Shown here: one piece after another, positions 12,000 through 20,530 of the stretch
How the letters are laid out: each line of letters starts with the position of its first letter
Position numbering within the stretch: position 1 is the first letter of the stretch
Assembly: GCF_037126465.1 (NCBI RefSeq)
Contig: NC_088202.1
Coordinates: forward strand, 88,268,160 to 88,332,159
Length of the DNA stretch: 64,000 bases
DNA from: Ornithodoros turicata
Lineage: Eukaryota; Arthropoda; Arachnida; Ixodida; Argasidae
Reading direction: 5' to 3'
Program-made: the position numbers and the translations under genes
The notes under the pieces: model-generated
The model's input: only the letters and a program-made list of their open reading frames with translations
Told to the model about the DNA's origin: nothing
Database searches by the model: none

Positions 12000-12410
12000 T
12001 TTTTATTACGTGTTGCAAGCTGATGAGGACGCCTACGCGGGCGTCCTCATCAGCTTGCAACACGTAATAAAAACTGTTCATGAGAAAGGAAAGCCTTTTA
12101 AACCCTTGTAGGGCATTCCGGCAGAGGCCCCTTGTGGCTGTTACAGGCATTCTTATCGCTTATCAATGTGCATGCTCAGCATGTACACAAAAAAATACAT
12201 TTCTTCGATTTCGGTAACGTGAAGACATTGGCACGTGAACACAGATGGGGAGTGAGAAAATTCCTAGAGTCATGGCACATTCATAAGTGATAAGAATGCC
12301 TGTAACAGGCACAAGGGGCCTGTACCGGAATGCATAAGGGTTTAAAAGGTTTTCCTTACTCATGAACAGTTTTCATTACGTGTTTCAAGCTCATGTGGAC
12401 GCCCGCATAC
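12000..12410. mobile_element. Foldback element with an extra perfect terminal palindrome
   Basis: Two inverted arms of roughly 145 bp face each other: 12034 to about 12178 and about 12266 to 12410. The arms start TACGCGGGCGTCC and end GGACGCCCGCATA, and both contain ACTGTTCATGAG, CCTTTTAAACCCTT and CTGTTACAGGCATTCTTATC. In addition, 12000-12033 is a perfect 34-bp inverted copy of the outermost part of the left arm (12040-12073), with a 6-base gap. There is no coding capacity. The superfamily is unknown. Cruciform or hairpin formation is expected from the sequence. Confidence 0.7.
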
Positions 12411-14424
12411 GTGTCGAAACGTCCTTTTTGTTATCGTCGAATGTTTGTTGTGGAAGCCAGTGTAACAAAACAGTGAATTATTTTGTTATAAAGCTTTTGG
12501 CTCGTTCTGGAATAATTTTTGCACGCGTATGCTGCGCTTACCACTCAAACGTAAACTCCAAAGCGAGTGGCAAGCATAAATATTAAAACTTGCACGACCT
12601 CTCATAATTTCTGTTGTGAGACGACCATGATTGTTCCCTTTCGTTTTTGCGAAGACGAATCAAATGTACGCTCGAAGAATTCTCTTTCGTCATGTGACAG
12701 AAATGCGACATCTCGTCGGCAGCGTCTGAGAGGGATATTGGAAAAATCGGGAATTCTCCCATTGCTCCAGGCTTCCCTGACGTTTTGTGTTTGTTTTGCC
12801 CGCTGGAAATGAACTCGTGGCTCGACGTCTACTGAAACTCCCGAAAATGCCAGAATTCATAGGACTTCGGGCACCGTGTCCAAGGGAACCATTGGTCAGT
12901 CGCATGTACTGTCGATTTCAAAAGCGGCCATCCATTTCCATCTCTCTCTCTTCCTTTTTCGTATTGAATTTCTCGAGCCGGCCGTGCTGTTTCCAGTTGC
13001 AAGAGAGGGAATGGCTCCTGTTGACTTTTGTTGGCGATGAGATTTCAGAATAATGTTTATCTTCCCCCAAGGTTTGATGGAATTCGGCGCGTATCTCCGT
13101 CACTGCTGCGGGCGTATACACTGTAGTTTCTGGCGTCTGCCTGAAAATAAAATCGAGACGTGCCTGGTTGCTAATATAGGGTGGGCGTGCCTTTCAGCGA
13201 TGATACGTGGGAGGCAACTTGAATTTGTGAACACGAAGTGGATTAAATTTTCGGGTGCACCATGTATTTCTCTGCGGTAGCGTGAATGCCACGAGCGCTG
13301 TCCTCGCCTTGGTGAAGCCTTTTCGCCACCTTTTGCGTGTATTAAGGTTTCTTTTTCTTTTTTAGACCATTTACAGCTTCTTTCTCTCGAGTTTAAATGT
13401 TCTCGTTTTTCTTTCTTGCAGGTAAGCGCACAGTCTCTGACAGGTGGATGGACACGTTCACTCATATTCCGGAAATTCTGTAAGTACATAGTACACATTG
13501 ACTATGGCACCGCACAACCATTATCCCAACGGTGCCTTCGTAACGCGAGCAGTGTAGGTCAGCTCTACATTAACCTAACTATCATCGGTCACAAAGATGT
13601 ACCGTAGATATACTTCCGAGTTGCTTAAAAATGTCTGGACCCTCAACATAGCGTCACTTAACGTCAAGCGCAAACGTTTCCGGAAATCCCATAGCAATTG
13701 TAGCAAAGATAGCCAATAGGTACACCTTAGTTTAAACGCGGACTGGTGACAGAATACAGTTGTCGTCCAACCTGTCTACTCTCCCTAGTGGGCTGTAAAC
13801 AGGTGGAGGAAAAATGTGAAGGGAGAAATGTCCCAAAGTGGCCCCGGGCACCTGTCACGACAAGCTGCAACTGCTGCCGTATCCAAACACATCGTCTCCT
13901 CCCTTCCGGCAGCGAGGGAGGAGGAAAGGCTCTTTTCCGTTTCCCTTCAGTCTTCTTCCGCATCCTTTTTGCCAGGCGTCGATCAATAGACGCTAGTTGA
14001 TTAATTTGACGAATTAATCACGCGCGTGCAGCCCTAATGCCGTGCCGCTGAAAGAGCCGATATGGTAGGCTGTCGGATTTAGCGCGCCTCGGAGTCTGGT
14101 GGTGCAGCTATGTGAGGACTGTTTTATGCAGCGCCACCTAAATGGCCGGTGCTGCTTCTATTTGTGCTGATGCGATTTGCGTTGGGTTGCGGATGAGGAA
14201 GAAAGAGAAAAGGGATGAATAGTCATCGAGTGTATGAGAGAAGGAAAATGAACAATATGGATATAGTAGTCCCGACGAGGTCAGGTCGGGCGACTCCAAT
14301 GCTTGTAAGCGGGGAAAATACACAGAGCGCGCAGAAACTGAAGAAAAAACCAGCTGGAACACCAAGCTTTGCGAAATGCAACACAAATAAATCTGACTAC
14401 TTGCCAAATGACGCATACATGAGA
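12411..14424. other. No gene recognised
   Basis: Several open frames of 60-130 codons overlap on both strands (for example 13100-13498 minus), none with a recognisable domain. A T-rich tract near 13350 precedes CTTTCTTGCAGGTAAG at about 13411-13426, which contains a splice-acceptor-like TTTCTTGCAG directly joined to a donor-like GTAAG. No exon can be defined around it. Confidence 0.35.
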
Positions 14425-14960
14425 CCATGGGGGAGGGGGGGATAAGTTTATTAAGAAGAAAGAAAAGAAAGGTCAGCCAGACGGAGGTCGGCTTGCTATT
14501 CCAAAAAAAAACGGGAGAGAAAAGAAACAGAAGAAAAGGAAAAGAAAAAGAGAGAAAGGAAAGGAAAAGGAAGAACACGAAACTAAAACTGAAAAATCAC
14601 ACACACGGTCACACAATCACAAGGCGTTGACAAGGTTCGAAGCGTGGAGAAAGCGGAGGAGCGCAGTGGTGACGGCTAGAGTCACTAAACAGGGGTACAG
14701 GGGCTCCCTATTTAGTGATTCTAGCCCACTGGGTCGGCTGAAGAACGGGACCGGGTAAGGTAGCCAGTGTCATAGTGCCGTAGCCAAGTTGGGATACACG
14801 ACGACAGAGGGCGTCACGGTGCAGAAGGTGTCCGGCAGTGTAGGATGCAGTGGGGAATATCACCCACCACGCCACAGCTAGTGCAGAGGGGAGTGCTAGG
14901 GGAGGCCATGGCTTAACAGACACACATACACAAATCGAGTGTTCTTGCCAGGTAAAGGCG
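14425..14960 (-). pseudogene. LINE 3' end (C-terminal zinc-knuckle region), poly-C tailed
   Basis: On the minus strand the stretch encodes a decayed C-terminal segment of a non-LTR retrotransposon polyprotein. At about 14886-14834 the frame reads CTSCGVVGDIPHCILHC, the Cys-Cys-His-Cys pattern seen near the C terminus of the other LINE remnants in this window. A neighbouring frame continues with DALCRRVSQLGYGTMTLATL, so at least one frameshift has occurred. A pyrimidine-rich 3' UTR follows (14630 down to 14445), then TTATTAAACTTAT-like sequence and a C run (14428-14441 read as G on plus). The reverse transcriptase is absent, so this is a 5'-truncated copy. The upstream end near 14960 is uncertain. 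Confidence 0.6.
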
Positions 14961-15013
14961 TCGTCACGCATAACCTTACCGCGCGACATCACCACCGTAG
15001 GGGGTACCGTACA

Positions 15014-15088
15014 CCGTACATCACCACCAGCAATGGGGTAGAGCGGCCCTGGCGATGAAACTCCCCATTCATCATTTCAAAATAAAGT
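15014..15088 (+). repeat. Dispersed repeat with polyadenylation-like end, copy 1
   Basis: ACATCACCACCAGCAATGGG, then CCCTGGCGATGAAACTCC, CATTCATCAT and AAAATAAAG. A close copy lies at 18326-18398. The AATAAA-type ending suggests the 3' end of a retroelement transcript, but no coding part is attached. Confidence 0.5.
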
Positions 15089-15358
15089 TGTTTTTCAACA
15101 GAAAAAGTAGGGCCGGTTGGTACAAATCCATTTTTTAGCGACGAAAAATAGGGACACTCGGTTAGACACAGAATAGGAAAGAACAGGTCGCAACTTTCAA
15201 CCGATTTACTAGAATGAGACCAAAATACAGGCCTATCATCCATACCCTCCCCCTCTTCTTCCAAACTTGAGCGCCGCATACTGCTTCAGCCGCCAAAATA
15301 ACGACGATATCGCCAATCATGAAAGATCACGCCCTTCAGAAAGTTGTTTTTGTTGTTG

Positions 15359-15579
15359 TACCGCGCGAGCGGGTGGCCCGCGGAGACGCCAGCGCCGCCA
15401 AGCGTTGATGCTGGGCTGGGCTGGCTGGGCGCAGGGACCAAATGTCTCCAACCCAGCGTCGACGCTCGGCGACGCTGGCGTCTCTGCTGACCTAAAGTCA
15501 CTGGATTGGGTCGCCAAACCCAGTCACCACTGCGTCACCCAATCCAGTGACTTTATGCTTGGCGCTAGCTCGCGCGGTA
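15359..15579. mobile_element. Compound foldback element with two internal hairpins
   Basis: Perfect 12-bp inverted ends TACCGCGCGAGC (15359-15370) and GCTCGCGCGGTA (15568-15579). Inside are two side-by-side hairpins. The first pairs 15383-15415 with 15452-15484, 29 of 33 positions matching. The second is a perfect 19-bp pair, 15493-15511 with 15537-15555. There is no coding capacity. Just outside, GCGTGACGACGCC (about 15586) is an inverted counterpart of GGCGTCGTCACGC at about 14951. I found no clear target duplication. Confidence 0.6.
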
Positions 15580-16138
15580 CGGTTATGCGTGACGACGCCT
15601 TTGCACACGTGCAGTTACAGAAAGTGGAGTCAGAGTTGCTTACCAGTCCTTGAGAACCCGATCGCGGCCGGACTAACTTCTCCATATTTCCCACGGGAAA
15701 TGCTTTGCCCGAGAACACGTGTTGTACCCCTATTCTTTGGTATCGCTTCTTTCTGCAGCATACAACGATCGGTTTGTCGTGCCATGTGAATGTGAACATA
15801 TCGCGTTGAAACTTACACTAAAGGTAACTGGCATGTTTTGGTTGCCTAAATTACTGAGCGGAGAATTGGGGGAAACACACCTTTACTGTGTGATGACGTT
15901 GATGACGTGTCGGCCAAATGTGGATACTGGATAGAATGGGATAGGATAGAACATACGAGCGAAACCATCAGACATGCTTTAAATTGAACGCTGTATTGTA
16001 AAATGCACCCGTGCTGGTCGCTATACGGCATGGTAAACGCCTAGACAAGCAGCGCGTTTTCCCCTTCATCCGCTCGGTGCAAGATGCACACCCGTATTAC
16101 GTCAGTCATTAGAGTGTTTTGGTGCATCGTACACTATC

Positions 16139-16250
16139 GCCTTTACGGACGTATGGGATAGCGTGGTGGTTCTGCGCAATTTTGCGAAGCTCTGTTTATG
16201 TTTTGCGCATGCGCAGAACCACCAGCGCTATCTCTTACGTACGCAAAGGC
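16139..16250. repeat. Short foldback, about 112 bp
   Basis: The left arm 16139-16178 (GCCTTTACGGACGTATGGGA onward) pairs with the right arm 16210-16250 (ending TCTTACGTACGCAAAGGC). The inner parts GTGGTTCTGCGCA and TGCGCAGAACCAC match perfectly. The loop edge contains TTGCGCATGCGCAG, an NRF1-like palindrome. Confidence 0.6.
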
Positions 16251-16724
16251 TAGATTGTTCGTTAATTAAGTCATGAGGTCCTTCCGTGTTACGGAGCGAG
16301 CAGTTCTCATTACTTCTTAAAGATTTCGCTTTAACAGATTAATAGGTACAGGTGCGGAACAGATCTACTCGCACACAAACCCCTGTGCAAATGTCAATCT
16401 TCACCGCCTTGGTGACCTTCGTCGGGTGTTGAAAGCGGTCTTTGTTCTGCACCTCCACTGTTCTCATTGTTCGCAAAATACTTAGATGTTGCGTTAGATG
16501 TTCCTTTGCAGCGATTGGTCGACTCTTCAAGTAACCTGTACCGTAGTTTTGCCATAGCTCGGATATATCCAATCAGGCAAAAGTATGTTCAGGATCTTCC
16601 TTCCCGCGTAAATGTAAAAATCTTTGATTCGTTCGTCCTCTCTTAGGCGTGTCTCTATACTTCTCCAATTGAATTGTTACTACGACCTCGATGGATCAAT
16701 TGGCGTGTCTGCCTACTGGCCCCA

Positions 16725-16972
16725 CACTCTTAAAAATGAGTTTCACCACATAGCACGCTCCTAGCCAACCATCATTCCGAATAACAACGTTCTCGTCCCT
16801 GATTTGTTGAAAACGTGGGGCGGAGCCCATTTTGTGACACTTATGCTGTTCATAATTGTCACAAAAAAGGCGTACGCCTCCCGTTTTCAGCAAACCAGGA
16901 AAGATAACGATATCATTCGAGATTATGGTTGGCTAGGAGCGTGCTATGCGGTGAAGTTCATTTCTAAGAGTG
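16725..16972. mobile_element. Palindromic MITE, clan A
   Basis: 248 bp, nearly one long inverted repeat. Termini are CACTCTTAAAAATGAG and CATTTCTAAGAGTG. The arms carry CATAGCACGCTCCTAGCCAA and its complement, and the centre has TTTGTGACACTTATGCTG. It is flanked on both sides by CA, consistent with a 2-bp target duplication. The left arm is more diverged than the right. It is non-coding, so open frames across it are artefacts of the palindrome. The transposase source is unknown; 2-bp duplications are known from Tc1/mariner-type elements. Confidence 0.85.
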
Positions 16973-17059
16973 CATGGTTGCTGTTTCGATTCCGGCCGAG
17001 GACGCCAGAGGCTCGGTGGCACGAACTGATGTCTATGTATAAAGGCTGGATCGCGCATA

Positions 17060-17350
17060 CACTCTTAAAAGTGAACTTCACCGCATAGCACGCTCCTAGC
17101 CAACCATAATCTCGAATGATATCGTTATCTACTCTGATTTGTTGAAAACGGGAGGCGTACGCCTTTTCTGTGACAATTATCATAAGTGTCACACACACAC
17201 ACAAATAGAGATACGATGATGAGATGATGATAAGTGTCACAGAAAAGGCGTACGCCTCCCGTTTTCAACAAATCACGGCAGATAACGATATCATTCGAGA
17301 TTATGGTTGGCTAGGAGCGTGCTATGCGGTGAAGTTCATTTTTAAGAGTG
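17060..17350. mobile_element. Palindromic MITE, clan A, with expanded centre
   Basis: Termini CACTCTTAAAAGTGAACTTC and the matching complement ending TTTTTAAGAGTG, flanked by TA on both sides. The loop is enlarged by a (CA)n run, AATAGAGATACGATGATGAG and a second copy of the central AAGTGTCAC motif, giving 291 bp instead of about 248. Otherwise the arms are very similar to each other. Confidence 0.85.
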
Positions 17351-17361
17351 TAGGAGAGGAC

Positions 17362-17728
17362 CAGCGGCATGGCCGAGTGGGCTAAGGCGTCCGCTCGTTG
17401 GTGATAACCAAGGTCGTGCTGTAGACTGCGAGCACACTGATTCCTAAGAAAAATGCGTGCTAATCAGCAATAAGGAGCGTTTAAATCGTTCGGAGGTGGT
17501 GGGTTCGAATCCCACCACCGGCTGTGCTGTCTGAGGTTTTCCCTGGGTTTTCCGAAGACTTTTTAGACGAATGTCGGCACAGTTCCCCTTGATGTCGGCC
17601 CAGGACGCATACTAATCCCCCTGCCCCCCACTCCTTCCTGCTGTCCTCTCTCCGTCTGTCCACATCTGTACGTCGCTCATAGCCACAGTTGCTTCGCGGC
17701 GCTAACACGCAATCAAAAAAAAAAAGCA
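17362..17728 (+). repeat. tRNA-derived SINE, A-tailed, with an insertion between the A and B boxes
   Basis: The head GCGGCATGGCCGAGTGGG resembles the 5' part and A box of a Leu/Ser-type tRNA, and GGTGGTGGGTTCGAATCCCA contains the B box. Between them 17431-17488 is a 58-bp block with a perfect inverted twin at 17847-17904. The body and 3' end match the SINE at 11704, finishing GGCGCTAACACGCAATC and an A run. Near-identical flanks TAGGAGAGGAC (17351-17361) and TAGGAGAAGGAC (17729-17740) look like a target duplication. The copy inserted directly beside the MITE that ends at 17350. Confidence 0.8.
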
Positions 17729-17846
17729 TAGGAGAAGGACGCGTGAGTGAGAGTTGCGTCAACCGGCCGCCATGTTGGAGGGCCCACTGGCGCCGGCTGC
17801 TCCCATAGGAATCAATGGGAAGCGATTTGATTTGGAGTATTTATTG

Positions 17847-17904
17847 CGATTTAAACGCTCCTTATTGCTGATTAGCACGCATTTTTCTTAGGAATCAGTG
17901 TGCT
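17847..17904 (-). repeat. Perfect 58-bp inverted twin of the block inside the SINE
   Basis: Exact reverse complement of 17431-17488. It lies 118 bases beyond the SINE's 3' flank, so it is not part of the SINE. The sequence has no coding potential and I see no third copy in the window. Confidence 0.85.
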
Positions 17905-18325
17905 GATGTATTCCAAACGTACTTCAGCGTATTCCTGTAGTTTTTAATGATAATTGCCTTATTTTGCCTCTCCGCTGCCTGTATTCCGAATAGGGGGTCG
18001 TATCTGTCGTGCACAGGGCGCATACGCATGAAGGTGATTTTGGTGAATGTCAACCTATAAAATTAATTATTTTTGCTCAGGAAGGTTTCACACTGTTTGT
18101 CATTGTAAGGTACTTCCGTTTTTTATATTTTTTGTTTGTTTTCGTTTGCTGTTCGGTTTTCGTGTGCTGTTCCGCTGTTCTCGTTTGTTATTATGTGGTT
18201 TGGTATTGTACGGTTCTCGTTTGACTTTTTCCTTTATCGTATTATGTTCTACGAGTGTCTCTGTGTGTGTTCTGCAATAAGACCTCGATCCTTATTCTGA
18301 AGGGGCTCATTATTTTATTCACCAC
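17905..18325. other. No gene recognised
   Basis: T-rich sequence with TTCGT/GTTTG repeats (18110-18240). Open frames here are low in complexity and unconvincing. Confidence 0.4.
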
Positions 18326-18398
18326 ATCACCACCAGCAAGGGGTCGAGTATAGACCCTGGCGATGAAACTGCCTATTCCTCATCTTAAAATAACGTTA
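18326..18398 (+). repeat. Dispersed repeat with polyadenylation-like end, copy 2
   Basis: CATCACCACCAGCAAGGGGT, CCCTGGCGATGAAACTGCC and CTTAAAATAACG match the copy at 15014-15088 in the same orientation. Confidence 0.5.
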
Positions 18399-19257
18399 TT
18401 GTCACGAGTGCTTTGCAGTTGTTCAGCTGTCAGCGTATTTCATTATAGAAATTCAAAGCGCTGTGCACGAAGAGCACGCACATGCATGACTTATCACACC
18501 CGCTGTAGGAGCGACTGCACATACGAGGTTAACACAGCAGTTTATTTACTTCCACCGTGCCTCACAAATTAAAAGAACAGCGGAACAAATTGGCATATTG
18601 GCACAGGTTCTGCATCCGCTTCTTCGGCACAGCTGAACGACTGTGAGGGGAACCTGCAAGCACAAGCGCATTGTTTATAGAAAATACATGGTCTTGAGAT
18701 TTGTAGGAGCAGCCACAAATACTTTCTTAGTACGTAATGACACCAGCGAAGTAGCAATGCAAACAAATCTGAGTTGTCAGATACATGCGATACGAATAAA
18801 CAGATTTTTCCTCAAAATAAAGAGGTTACCTGTGAAAAATTATCCCTCTTTCTCTGTCCGTGGGAAGTGTACTCAAAGCTGCAACAAACTGGCATGACAT
18901 GCCCTTTAGTTTAAAGCAATTTTTTTAAAATACGGGCAGCCCCGCTTGAACTAAATGCAGACGACAGAATGCGTTGGGCCCACCAATATGGCGGCCGGTG
19001 ACCACGCTGTGGACCACCCTATGCGCGATCCAGCCTATACTATAGAGATCAGTGGTTTCACCGTACGAATAAAAATAGGTAATTGGAGTATGTTTACACG
19101 TAAGATGTGTCAGCCTATATAGTGCGGCAACATGCTGCACGTGCCGCAGGGTAGGACTGCGAATAATTTCGACAACCTGGGGTTCTTTCGGCGTGTGCCG
19201 GAAATATCCGACAGATGGTACTGGAAGCAATGTTTACCCAGAGCCATACCTCCCCAG
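18399..19257. other. No gene recognised
   Basis: I see no family resemblance. An AATATGGCGGCCGG motif near 18986 resembles a YY1 site but is isolated. Confidence 0.4.
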
Positions 19258-19345
19258 CGTACCGTTCACGGCCTGGATTGAACTCGCGATCTTGAGCTCA
19301 GTAACCCAACGCGTTATCAACTGAGTACCGAGGCCGGTCGAGGCA
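19258..19345 (-). repeat. tRNA-like SINE head, degraded
   Basis: On the minus strand the sequence runs GGCCTCGGTACTCAGTTGAT (A-box-like), a possible anticodon arm, then GCGAGTTCAATCCAGGCC (B-box-like). The spacing of the two boxes fits a tRNA-derived promoter. The acceptor-stem bases do not pair convincingly and the body of the common SINE is absent, so I do not call a functional tRNA gene. Confidence 0.45.
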
Positions 19346-19499
19346 GGGTACAAGGTGCTTAGATACGCAGCCATAATCCTCGCCATAGTGAGCCATAGAC
19401 AAAGTACAGCAGGGAGAGCCGGTAGGCATATAGTGGGGGCGCACCATTCGATTCCGGGAGGGACGTTAGATATACGGTGTGTCGTGTGCTGAGATTCCA

Positions 19500-19616
19500 G
19501 TGCAGGTTGAAGAACGCTCAGGTGGGCAAAATTAATCCACAGACGAACCACGACAGTAGCGTCACTCATGATCATAGTTGTCTCACGACGTAAAGCCAGG
19601 AATTATCATGAATTAA
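19500..19616 (+). repeat. Retroposon 3' tail with CACGTAAAACCC-type ending
   Basis: GTTGAAGAACGCTCAGGTGG, GCAAAATTAATCC, then TTGTCTCACGACGTAAAGCC and AATTATCATGAATTAA. From memory, this order resembles a 3' tail found widely in tick and other arthropod retroposons. Shorter copies of the terminal part lie at 25031, 31646 and (reversed) 44541. No attached coding part. Confidence 0.5.
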
Positions 19617-19950
19617 TTGTTACTGTTGAGTTTTCAATTACGTCACATAGAACCCATTGGATTCTTTCTGATAGGAAACGCTTTTGAGCTGGTGATTCCG
19701 AGAGCACGAAATCAGTAACGTACAAGACAAGCATGAACGAGTGAATGAGCTCAATTGTATCGCTAGGCCCGACACAAAAATAGCGACACAATATTTTACT
19801 TGCTGCACTGAAGAAAATGACGCTCATTGTCACCTTCAGAATCATCTCCGTAAGGGTATCCCAATTAAAGAACACGTTGCTAGACGAATCAATGATTGCA
19901 GATCCAACAACTGCTCGTTGCATCCATGCTAAAGACCATCCTGTACTGTA

Positions 19951-20530
19951 CACTCTAAGAAATAAAGGTAGAAATTTCTACCAATCTCGGTAGAGCTGTA
20001 TTGCAACCACATTTCTACTCAAACCAATTTTACCTTTTAGGTATAACTGCAGAGTAGAAACAAACTACACAGTAGAAGTTGTCGTTCTACCAGCTTGGGT
20101 AGGAAATCCTACCCCTTTTTTTCTAAGAGCAAACGTGAGAGAGAAAACAAGGGAAAGGGTCGCCGCCTCTTATACCCGCGGAGGAGAAGGTGCGCGTGGA
20201 TTGGCCCGAAATGGTACAAGTACTGTTGTTCTACCAGCTTGGGCTCCCGTGGCTCAGTGGTTAACGTGCTGGCCATGCCACGTCGAGACTGGGAGGTACC
20301 CGGGTTCGAATCCCGGTGCCGGCTGTGCTGTCTGGGGTTTTTCCTGGGTTTTCCTCAGACGCTTTCAGACATATGTCGGCACAGCTCCCTTAGAAGTCGG
20401 CCCAGGACGCACATTCCCCCAGGGCGTCAGTCGTGACGTTGCCCACATACGTGAGGCCGACAACGGCAAGCCCTATCGCCATCACCATCACCAGCTTGGG
20501 TAGGAATTTCCACCTTTTTGTGTTAGAGTG
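19951..20530. mobile_element. MITE with GGTAGAAATTTCTACC-type ends, hosting a SINE
   Basis: Inverted ends CACTCTAAGAAATAAAGGTA and CCTTTTTGTGTTAGAGTG, flanked by TA on both sides. The inner end repeat is GTAGAAATTTCTACC against GGTAGGAATTTCCACC. A second right-end-like sequence (CCAGCTTGGGTAGGAAATCC, then CTAAGAGC) lies at about 20089-20129, so the region holds either a 180-bp copy followed by a partial one or an internal duplication. A SINE at 20244-20490 interrupts it. The outermost bases resemble those of the clan A palindromic MITEs, but the interiors are unrelated. Confidence 0.65.
20244..20490 (+). repeat. tRNA-derived SINE, best-preserved copy
   Basis: A-box-like GTGGCTCAGTGGTTAACG and a perfect B box within CCCGGGTTCGAATCCCGG, about 40 bases apart, form an RNA polymerase III type-2 promoter (established for tRNA-derived SINEs). 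Then follow GCCGGCTGTGCTGTCTGGGG, the paired TTTTTCCTGGGTTTTCCTCA block, TCGGCACAGCTCCC, GTCGGCCCAGGACGCACAT, TCGTGACGTTGCCCACATA and the tail GGCCGACAACGGCAAGC plus (CATCAC)n. A target duplication ACCAGCTTGGG flanks it (20233-20243 and about 20490-20500). It lies inside the MITE 19951-20530. It is not a tRNA gene: the tRNA-like part has no proper 3' acceptor half. Confidence 0.88.

Noticed and set aside
16804..17240. Overlapping open frames of 65-98 codons on both strands
   Set aside because: They lie within palindromic MITEs, where both strands read nearly the same sequence; the similarity between the predicted peptides is a consequence of the palindrome.
20244..20320. A functional tRNA gene with A and B boxes
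   Set aside because: The tRNA-like part runs straight into the SINE body, has no paired 3' acceptor strand and is flanked by a target duplication; it is a SINE promoter.
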